A stretch of DNA of 5,314 nt from Bacteroidota bacterium (GTDB lineage Bacteria; Bacteroidota; Bacteroidia; Chitinophagales; Chitinophagaceae): positions 1 through 5,314 of the forward strand of contig JAGWPI010000158.1 in assembly GCA_028877005.1 (NCBI GenBank). The letters are read 5' to 3'. This document shows positions 1 through 5,314 of the stretch, piece after piece. The translations under genes were made by a program, and so were the position numbers. Under the pieces are notes generated by a model. It made no database searches, was not told the DNA's origin, and saw nothing but the letters and a program-made list of their open reading frames with translations. The first letter of the stretch is position 1. Each line of letters begins with the position of its first letter.

Positions 1-2759
1 GTTTTATAATCTACTACATTTACCGCTTTCCCATCAAATTCTAATTTATCTAATTTACCTTTTAACGGTACACCATTGATGACAATATTTTTAATGGTAT
101 GTTCTACTACAACAATTTTATGCCAGACTAAAATATTTTCCTGATAATAGTTGGTTAATACTTGTTGGCCATACTCCAATCTTCGCTCAAATTGCTCCCG
201 GGTAAAACTTTCGCGATGGCGTTGCATATACCATTCAAAATCGGCTATAAATTCCTGCAGTGAAGGGAATTGATTATTAGGATCTTCCTTCATTTTTTTA
301 AACAATTTTTCCAGTGCATAGTGAACTGCTGAACCAAATTCAGTTGATTCATTTTTAGGTGAAGGAATTCGAATTAAATTTTTAAAATAGAACTCAAGCG
401 GACATTTTAAATAATTATTCAATGCTGTTACATTCATTACAAATTTTTCGAGCAGGCGGTTGATTACATCCGTTTCTAGTTTATCAATTTCTGGTGCAAT
501 AATATTGGCAAAACTAAGCACCTGAAAATCTGCAATAGTTGCCGCATCCAAAGTCTTCTTTTCAATGGTTACACTATTGTGCTCCATCATTTCTGCAATA
601 AACATGGAAGGTTCGAGTAATTTGCCATCACTTTTATATGTAGCATAGCTTACTATTAAATATTGTTCTGCGCGGGTAAGTGCCACATAAAATAAGCGAC
701 GTAATTCTTCTTCCTCATTATGCTTAGGGGCAGAAGTAAAAAGGGTATCTGGGAAACTATACCCATCACTTTGCTTTCGCTTTTTTTCCCAAAAAGGGGC
801 ATTACAACCTGCAAAAAAAACATAAGTAAACTCTAGCCCTTTAGATCCGTGCGCTGTTAAAAAATTAACCCCCTTATCGTTTCCATTCACCTGTACTAAA
901 GGCAATGAAATTTTTTCGCTTTGCATTAATTGAATAAGAGATACAAATTCTGTTAGCGATAAAAAAGGATTGCGATGGGTTTCTTCTTTTACAAAATCGA
1001 ATAAAGCGGTAATTACCTGCAATGCATAAAACTTATCAGGTTGTTGCATTATGTGTTGTATAATACCTGTTTCTGAAATGACCATTTCAAATAAATGTTG
1101 CAGGGTAACATTAGGTACAGCAGCAATCAGTTTTTCGATGATAAAAGAAACTTTTTTTAAAGCTGGATGTAGTGATTCAGTAAATAAATCTTTAGCCGGC
1201 GCATTGGCTTTATCGTATAATAATTTTCGAATGGATGTTTTTTTGGTAGTATATTTCAAATCGGCCACTTCTACAGTTAGGGTAGCAATTTCAATAGGTG
1301 GAATTTGAAACCAATTAAAATGCAAAATTTCAAATAACATTTCATCGCCTCCATAGGGCGTATCATGTTCAGCAGCTATATATTCTAATAGGAAAAGTAT
1401 TTTTTTTGCTAATGGGATGGTGAAAATATTGACATGTTTTTTGGTAAAAACGGGAATATTTTTAAGAGCACAATATTTAGCCAATTCTTCGCCAAATTTG
1501 TGTTCTTTATAAATTACTGCAATCTTTCCCGGTGCAATTCCTTGTTGCAAAAGGCGCTCTATTTGAAGCGTGATACCTATCATTTCTGCCTGTTGATTTT
1601 CATATTCCTGTACAACAGGCAGTTGCTTCATTTCACTAATATGAGGATTAGCGGCAGATAACTCTTTTGATAATCCTTTTACTTGTTTTACCAAACGCCC
1701 TTCATTGCGATCTATAAGAGATTTCGCCGTATTTAAAATAGGTTGAATGGAACGATAATTTTTGGTGAGCACAATTCTTTCTAAACTATTTTGGTATTGC
1801 TGTGCGAAAGTGAGCATGTTTTCAATATTAGCACCCTGAAAACGGTAAATACTCTGGTCATCATCACCAACTACAAAAATATTGGGATCTTCCCAGTAAT
1901 TAATAAGTAATTGAACCAGTTTATTTTGTGTACCGCTAGTATCTTGGTATTCATCTACTAAAATATATAAGAATTTTTCTTGATATTTTAATAATAAACC
2001 CGGATTTTGTTCAAATGCCTGAATTACCCATTTAATCATATCATCAAAATCGTAGCGGTTGTTTTGTTTCATCATTACCTGAAAACGGTCAAACTCTTTC
2101 ACAGCAGCACAAAGTTTTTCCATTTTATCTTTTTCCTCTTGTATTTGTTTTTCTTTTAAATCGCCAGGATTATTACGTCCGGTTTTTCTTTTATAAATAA
2201 ATTCTTCACGATTGGGCAAATCATTCAAATATGTATCAATAGCAGAAAGGATATATTCAGGTGTCCATCCTTCTCTTTTCATGATACTGAATAGTTTCTG
2301 CAAATTTTCAATTTCAAAATAAACATCACCTCTATAACGTTTAAGCGGATGATTCTTGGGAAAAGTATCAATTAGTTGTTTAAGCAATGCAGTAAGTTCC
2401 AAATCTGAAATAGGATCAAGCACATTTTTTTCAAATAACGATAAATTTTCTTGTATAATATCATTACAGAAAGCATGAAAGGTATAAATGTTCACTTTAT
2501 AAGCATCGGGCCCAATAAAACTCATGAGGCGTTTACGCATAGCCACAACACCTGCATCAGTATAAGTTAAACAAAGAATATTTTCAGGCAAGGTATCTGT
2601 TTCCAATAAAATTTTTCCGATACGTGCAGATAGAATTTGTGTTTTTCCCGTTCCCGGACCGGCAATAACCATTACTGGCCCTTCAATTTTATCAACAGCT
2701 TTCTTTTGTTCTTCATTTAATTGATCATAAATTTTCTTAAAATTTTCATTGAGTTGCAT
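1..2759 (-). CDS. UvrD/PcrA-like superfamily 1A DNA helicase with C-terminal RecB-like PD-(D/E)XK nuclease domain (3' end cut by window edge)
   Basis: The frame is open for 919 codons with no stop and continues past the left edge. ATG at 2757-2759 is the first start after an in-frame stop at 2772-2774. Helicase motifs appear in order: Q motif LNEEQKKAV (14-22), Walker A AGPGTGKT (33-40), YTFHAF (92-97), Walker B VDEYQDT (268-274), GDDDQSIYRFQGA (298-310), LTKNYRS (331-337), TAHGSKGLEF (635-644) and LFYVALTRA (689-697, arginine finger R696). A RecB-type nuclease follows: NYLKCPLEFYF (782-792), GSAVHYALE (809-817, H813), GKLDKLEF (D904) and DYKT (D917, K919), where the window ends. The family couples ATP-driven 3'-5' unwinding to DNA cleavage, as in AddAB/AdnAB end-resection enzymes, and acts in the cytoplasm on DNA breaks. 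The helicase assignment is certain. The nuclease assignment is strong, but the remaining C-terminus is unseen. Whether it acts alone or with a partner cannot be told here. The gene is divergent from the dipeptidase gene. Confidence 0.95.
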   Translation of the reverse strand, partial: MQLNENFKKIYDQLNEEQKKAVDKIEGPVMVIAGPGTGKTQILSARIGKILLETDTLPENILCLTYTDAGVVAMRKRLMSFIGPDAYKVNIYTFHAFCNDIIQENLSLFEKNVLDPISDLELTALLKQLIDTFPKNHPLKRYRGDVYFEIENLQKLFSIMKREGWTPEYILSAIDTYLNDLPNREEFIYKRKTGRNNPGDLKEKQIQEEKDKMEKLCAAVKEFDRFQVMMKQNNRYDFDDMIKWVIQAFEQNPGLLLKYQEKFLYILVDEYQDTSGTQNKLVQLLINYWEDPNIFVVGDDDQSIYRFQGANIENMLTFAQQYQNSLERIVLTKNYRSIQPILNTAKSLIDRNEGRLVKQVKGLSKELSAANPHISEMKQLPVVQEYENQQAEMIGITLQIERLLQQGIAPGKIAVIYKEHKFGEELAKYCALKNIPVFTKKHVNIFTIPLAKKILFLLEYIAAEHDTPYGGDEMLFEILHFNWFQIPPIEIATLTVEVADLKYTTKKTSIRKLLYDKANAPAKDLFTESLHPALKKVSFIIEKLIAAVPNVTLQHLFEMVISETGIIQHIMQQPDKFYALQVITALFDFVKEETHRNPFLSLTEFVSLIQLMQSEKISLPLVQVNGNDKGVNFLTAHGSKGLEFTYVFFAGCNAPFWEKKRKQSDGYSFPDTLFTSAPKHNEEEELRRLFYVALTRAEQYLIVSYATYKSDGKLLEPSMFIAEMMEHNSVTIEKKTLDAATIADFQVLSFANIIAPEIDKLETDVINRLLEKFVMNVTALNNYLKCPLEFYFKNLIRIPSPKNESTEFGSAVHYALEKLFKKMKEDPNNQFPSLQEFIADFEWYMQRHRESFTREQFERRLEYGQQVLTNYYQENILVWHKIVVVEHTIKNIVINGVPLKGKLDKLEFDGKAVNVVDYK

Positions 2760-2811
2760 AAAGGAAAATATTTATTAATGTCAATAAGTTCGTATAACCT
2801 CCCACCAATCT

Positions 2812-2838
2812 ATATGCAAATATCTATGATATGCAGAT
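2812..2838. repeat. Imperfect 10-bp direct repeat (ATATGCAAAT / ATATGCAGAT)
   Basis: ATATGCAAAT at 2812-2821 and ATATGCAGAT at 2829-2838 agree at nine of ten positions and start 17 bases apart. They lie in the probable leader of the helicase gene. No function can be assigned. Confidence 0.35.
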
Positions 2839-2857
2839 GTAAGGATACACGATTAAA

Positions 2858-2890
2858 TAAAATTACAATCATTCCCATTTTTTGGCCAAA
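2858..2890 (-). promoter_or_regulatory. Candidate Bacteroidota-type promoter for the helicase gene
   Basis: On the minus strand, TTTG (2887-2890) is followed after 21 bases by TAATTTTA (2858-2865). This matches the known Bacteroidota consensus TTTG / TAnnTTTG at all fixed positions but the last, with spacing in the accepted range. It would give a leader of about 90 bases before the helicase ATG. Such matches arise easily by chance in AT-rich DNA, so this is only a candidate. Confidence 0.3.
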
Positions 2891-2891
2891 A
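2880..2891. repeat. 12-bp perfect palindrome TTTTGGCCAAAA
   Basis: The sequence TTTTGGCCAAAA equals its own reverse complement; the flanking bases (T2879, G2892) break the symmetry. It has no loop, so it is unlikely to be an RNA hairpin. A dyad of this kind between divergent genes could be an operator for a dimeric regulator, or a coincidence. It also places a TTTG on each strand. Confidence 0.55.
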
Positions 2892-2915
2892 GATTAGGAA
2901 ACTTTGTTAAATTTT
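2881..2915 (+). promoter_or_regulatory. Candidate Bacteroidota-type promoter for the dipeptidase gene
   Basis: TTTG (2881-2884) is followed after 23 bases by TAAATTTT (2908-2915), which matches TAnnTTTG except at the last base. The spacing is at the long end of what is known for the phylum. Transcription would begin near 2920, leaving a leader of about 40 bases that contains the AT palindrome. The TTTG lies in the same palindrome that supplies the minus-strand candidate. Evidence is weak because the DNA is AT-rich. Confidence 0.28.
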
Positions 2916-2923
2916 GACTATAT

Positions 2924-2951
2924 TTAATTATATAGATTAATTATAATTAAT
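2924..2951. repeat. AT-rich direct repeat TTAATTATA x2 and overlapping 16-bp palindrome before the dipeptidase start
   Basis: TTAATTATA occurs at 2924-2932 and again at 2937-2945, 13 bases apart. The second copy is the left part of a perfect 16-bp palindrome ATTAATTATAATTAAT (2936-2951). The block ends 9 bases before the dipeptidase ATG. The repeats are plainly in the sequence, but A/T-only composition makes chance symmetry likely. It may simply be an unstructured leader that helps ribosome loading without a Shine-Dalgarno sequence. Confidence 0.45.
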
Positions 2952-2960
2952 AATTACTTA

Positions 2961-4118
2961 ATGAAAATTATGTATCTCATTCTTTTTCTCTTTGTGATTA
3001 TTGTGTTGCTATTTTTTTTATTGGCGCCGGGCATTGTTAATCGTAGTATGAATAAAACAGTACATAAAAATGTGGCAATACAAGCTGTTCGTTGGTATGA
3101 TACTATACCTTTTATTGCCGATTTACATTGTGATGCATTATTATGGAACCGTAATTTATTGAAAAGAAGTAATGATGGGCATGTAGATATACCAAGAATG
3201 CAAGAAGCTAATGCGGCATTTCAGGTATTTACCATTGTTAGTAAAACCCCAAGGGGTATAAATATAGAAAATAATTCAGATAAAACAGACCAAATTGCTT
3301 TACTAAGCTTTGCACAACTTAAACCAATTCAAGATTGGTTTAGTATTAAAGCAAGAGCAATACATCAATGCAAACAACTACATTATTTTGCACAACAATC
3401 AAATGGCAAATTTCGGGTAATAACCAACCAAATAGAATTGCAAAAATTTATTAACGACAGAAAAACAAATCATCTATTAACGGCAGGTATGTTGGGGATA
3501 GAGGGTGCGCATTGCTTAGAAGGTGATGTGCAGAACCTAGACACCTTTTATAAATTAGGAGTTCGCTATATTGGACTTACCCATTTTTTTGACAATGATT
3601 TTGGAGGTTCAGCACACGGCATAATAAAAGGAGGATTAACAGAAAAAGGGAAACTACTCATTAGTAAAATGCAGGATTTGCATATTATTATTGATTTAGC
3701 ACATGCATCGCCAAAGTTATTTGATGATATAGTGCAATATTCAACCGGGCCGCTTATTGTTTCACATACCGGTGTTAAGGGTACTTGTAATAATACTAGA
3801 AACTTAAGTGATGCGCAAATTGATGCTATTGGTAAAAGGAATGGATTAATAGGTATAGGCCTTTGGGAAACAGCGGTATGTGGTACAGATGCAGCTGCAA
3901 CTGCAAATGCCATAAGCTATGTAGCCAATAGAATTGGTATTAACAAAGTAGCACTTGGCTCTGATTTTGATGGCGCCATTACTACCAGCTATGATATTAC
4001 CGGTTTTCGTGCCATTGTGAATGCTTTAGTAGATAAAGGATTTACTCGTAAGGAAATTGAACAAGTAATGGGTGGCAATGTTCGTGATTTTTTATTGAAC
4101 CATTTACCCAAAGAATAA
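2961..4118 (+). CDS. Membrane-anchored dipeptidase, peptidase family M19 (renal/membrane dipeptidase)
   Basis: This complete gene encodes 385 residues, a normal length for M19 enzymes, which are zinc-dependent dipeptidases with an amidohydrolase-type barrel. ATG 2961 is the first start after an in-frame stop at 2925-2927; a second ATG lies three codons on. Residues 3-23 are a strongly hydrophobic segment ending in APG, followed by basic residues; it reads as an uncleaved anchor or a signal peptide, placing the enzyme outside the cytoplasmic membrane. The expected metal ligands are present: DLHCD (H56, D58), GIEGAH (E181), DLAH (H248) and SHTG (H269). The family's TRNLSD stretch (279-284, R280), GSDFDG (333-338) and C-terminal GGNVRDFL (371-378) are also there. 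The family hydrolyses dipeptides, sometimes with D-residues, so salvage of peptide or peptidoglycan fragments is plausible, but substrate is not shown. The neighbours do not indicate a pathway. Confidence 0.93.
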   Translation: MKIMYLILFLFVIIVLLFFLLAPGIVNRSMNKTVHKNVAIQAVRWYDTIPFIADLHCDALLWNRNLLKRSNDGHVDIPRMQEANAAFQVFTIVSKTPRGINIENNSDKTDQIALLSFAQLKPIQDWFSIKARAIHQCKQLHYFAQQSNGKFRVITNQIELQKFINDRKTNHLLTAGMLGIEGAHCLEGDVQNLDTFYKLGVRYIGLTHFFDNDFGGSAHGIIKGGLTEKGKLLISKMQDLHIIIDLAHASPKLFDDIVQYSTGPLIVSHTGVKGTCNNTRNLSDAQIDAIGKRNGLIGIGLWETAVCGTDAAATANAISYVANRIGINKVALGSDFDGAITTSYDITGFRAIVNALVDKGFTRKEIEQVMGGNVRDFLLNHLPKE

Positions 4119-4122
4119 TCAA

Positions 4123-5314
4123 TCACCTTTCATGTGTATGCATATCCATGCCCGGCATATTCGTCTGCATTTTATCTCCATGCTTAAAAACCGCTTCACT
4201 ATTTAATAAATAAGTGCCATTAGTAACCACCACATCGCCATTTTTTAAACCTTTTGTAATAAGAATAGCGGTGCTGTTTTGTGTGCCTGTTTGCACCATT
4301 CGCTGCTGAAAGGTATGATAGGCTGTTTGTATCCACACAATATTCATATTACCATATTGCAGTACCGAATGCAAAGGCAACATAAGTCCATTTTGCTGAT
4401 GAGCGCTTGTAATTACATAAGCAGGCATACCTGGCTTTAATTGTCCTTTTACATTTGACAAAGCAATTCTTGCCAATACCACACGTGTATCAGCAGTCAT
4501 TTCAGGATTGATAAAATTAATTTTCCCCTTCAAAATAAGACCGGGAAAATCTGGAAACTGTACATTAACGGTAGTGCCCTTACGAATTGTTGATAAATTA
4601 GCTGCATACACTTGCGCTTCTACCCAAATGGTAGACAAATCAGCAACTTTCAAAACAGTAGCACCTTCTGTTATATATTGTCCTTGCACTACAGGTAATT
4701 CAGTAATAACCCCGGAAACATTACTGTAAAAGGTAGTGATGGGGGATATTGTTTTTTCTTTTAATAAGCTACTGATTTGCTGTTCAGTCATTCCCCATAA
4801 CAACAATTTATTTTTTGCACTTTGTAATAATTGAGCTACCTGAATAACACTATTGTTTAACTGATGCTGTTGTTGATATAGTTGTACATATTCCTGTTTG
4901 GCGTTGTTCAATGTTTCACTGTATAGATCAAACAAAGGCTGACCAAGTGAAATGCTAGCACCTAACTGTTGAAAATACAATCGATCAATTCTTCCGGTAA
5001 TTCTGGCACTCACACTATTGATGGCTGACTGGTTGAAAACAACCGTTCCTGTAAGTATTATTTTATTTTCAATACAACCATTTTGAATGGTATCGGTTTT
5101 AATATTACCCAATTGCATTTGTTCATCAGTTAACACAATTTCATTTGAAGTAGTCTGTTGTTTTTTTACTGCAATCAACTCCATATGGCAAATAGGGCAA
5201 TTACCGGAATGATTTTGCACTACCTGAGGATGCATACTACAAGTATAATAAGTATCTGTATCTGTTTTGGTTTGCTCGTTTTCTTTACAGGCATTGAATA
5301 AAAACAACAATAAA
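4123..5314 (-). CDS. CusB-like periplasmic adaptor (membrane fusion protein) of a heavy-metal RND efflux pump, with N-terminal heavy-metal-binding domain (5' end cut by window edge)
   Basis: The frame stays open to the right edge. The only in-window start is TTG at 5308-5310, but it sits inside a hydrophobic stretch ending LLFLFNAC, which looks like the end of a lipoprotein signal peptide. The true start is therefore probably a few codons beyond the window. Residues below count from that TTG. C8 is the likely lipidated cysteine. Residues 22-47 form a heavy-metal-binding domain, YTCSMHP...CPICHMEL, with C24, M26, H27, C38, C41, H42 and M43 as possible ligands. Adaptor domains follow: first lipoyl half (about 83-130), helical hairpin (131-186), second lipoyl half (190-224), beta-barrel (226-300) and membrane-proximal domain (300-376). 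The tail MQTNMPGMDMHTHER is Met/His-rich. Such proteins link an inner-membrane RND pump to an outer-membrane channel and hand over metal; Cu(I)/Ag(I) is likeliest here. It is probably the last gene of an operon lying to the right. Its stop is 4 bp from the dipeptidase stop. Confidence 0.92.
   Translation of the reverse strand, partial: LLLFLFNACKENEQTKTDTDTYYTCSMHPQVVQNHSGNCPICHMELIAVKKQQTTSNEIVLTDEQMQLGNIKTDTIQNGCIENKIILTGTVVFNQSAINSVSARITGRIDRLYFQQLGASISLGQPLFDLYSETLNNAKQEYVQLYQQQHQLNNSVIQVAQLLQSAKNKLLLWGMTEQQISSLLKEKTISPITTFYSNVSGVITELPVVQGQYITEGATVLKVADLSTIWVEAQVYAANLSTIRKGTTVNVQFPDFPGLILKGKINFINPEMTADTRVVLARIALSNVKGQLKPGMPAYVITSAHQQNGLMLPLHSVLQYGNMNIVWIQTAYHTFQQRMVQTGTQNSTAILITKGLKNGDVVVTNGTYLLNSEAVFKHGDKMQTNMPGMDMHTHER

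Larger units (their letters stand above)
2760..2960. promoter_or_regulatory. Divergent intergenic region between helicase and dipeptidase genes
   Basis: This stretch of 201 bp separates two divergent start codons, so promoters for both genes are expected in it. No coding frame or RNA gene is apparent. It becomes very AT-rich toward the dipeptidase start. It contains a 12-bp perfect palindrome (2880-2891), a 16-bp AT palindrome (2936-2951) and a 10-bp imperfect direct repeat (2812-2838). Neither start codon has a Shine-Dalgarno sequence at normal spacing; the leaders are simply A/T-rich, as is common in Bacteroidota. A GGAGG-like stretch on the minus strand lies tens of bases upstream of the helicase ATG, too far away to act as its ribosome site. 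Confidence 0.7.

Noticed and set aside
813..1407. Runs of eight identical bases in the helicase gene (A8 at 813-820, T8 at 1400-1407) as phase-variation or frameshift sites
   Set aside because: The reading frame is intact through both runs and such runs are expected in AT-rich coding DNA. No alternative product or split gene is suggested.
1051..1661. Open frames on the plus strand at 1051-1308 and 1434-1661
   Set aside because: They lie antisense to the continuous helicase-nuclease frame, have no recognisable domain and no ribosome site. They are shadows of the real gene.
3566..3913. Minus-strand open frame of 115 codons inside the dipeptidase gene
   Set aside because: The plus-strand frame carries all M19 active-site motifs across this stretch; the antisense translation resembles no family.
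4146..4160. Near-palindrome ATGCCCGGCAT near the 3' end of the adaptor gene as a terminator
   Set aside because: Five-base arms with a one-base loop cannot form a stable hairpin, there is no T-run, and the bases encode the Met-Pro-Gly-Met tail.
4508..4729. Plus-strand open frame of 73 codons inside the adaptor gene
   Set aside because: It is antisense to the conserved beta-barrel region of the adaptor and has no independent support.
1..5314. tRNA, rRNA, CRISPR array, insertion sequence or attachment site
   Set aside because: Nearly all of the window is three coding frames, and the single 201-bp gap shows no cloverleaf, regularly spaced repeats or terminal inverted repeats.

Overview
The window holds three protein-coding genes in an AT-rich genome, roughly one-third G+C by eye. 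No RNA gene, mobile element, CRISPR array or other dense repeat was seen. The translations, the AT-rich leaders without Shine-Dalgarno sequences, and promoter-like TTTG / TAnnTTTG pairs suggest a member of the Bacteroidota. This is an inference from style and protein families, not a database match.

Layout. Positions 1-2759 (minus strand) are an uninterrupted reading frame for a UvrD/PcrA-type superfamily 1A helicase fused to a C-terminal RecB-like PD-(D/E)XK nuclease domain. It runs off the left edge of the window inside the nuclease active site. Positions 2760-2960 are a divergent, AT-rich intergenic region with a 12-bp perfect palindrome, a 16-bp AT palindrome and weak promoter candidates on both strands. 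Positions 2961-4118 (plus strand) are a complete membrane-anchored peptidase of family M19 (membrane/renal dipeptidase). After a 4-bp gap, positions 4123-5314 (minus strand) are a CusB-type periplasmic adaptor of a heavy-metal RND efflux pump, with an N-terminal heavy-metal-binding domain. Its extreme N-terminus, part of a lipoprotein signal peptide, lies beyond the right edge.

How they relate. The genes look functionally independent: DNA end processing or repair, peptide hydrolysis in the envelope, and copper/silver-type metal efflux. The helicase and dipeptidase genes are divergent and may share promoter DNA. The dipeptidase and adaptor genes converge almost end to end, so their transcripts probably overlap at the 3' ends. 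The adaptor is probably the last gene of an efflux operon lying to the right.

I see no clear evidence of a new biological system. The most useful leads are the helicase-nuclease fusion with a possible iron-sulfur cysteine, the double metal-binding ends of the adaptor, and the palindrome between the divergent genes.
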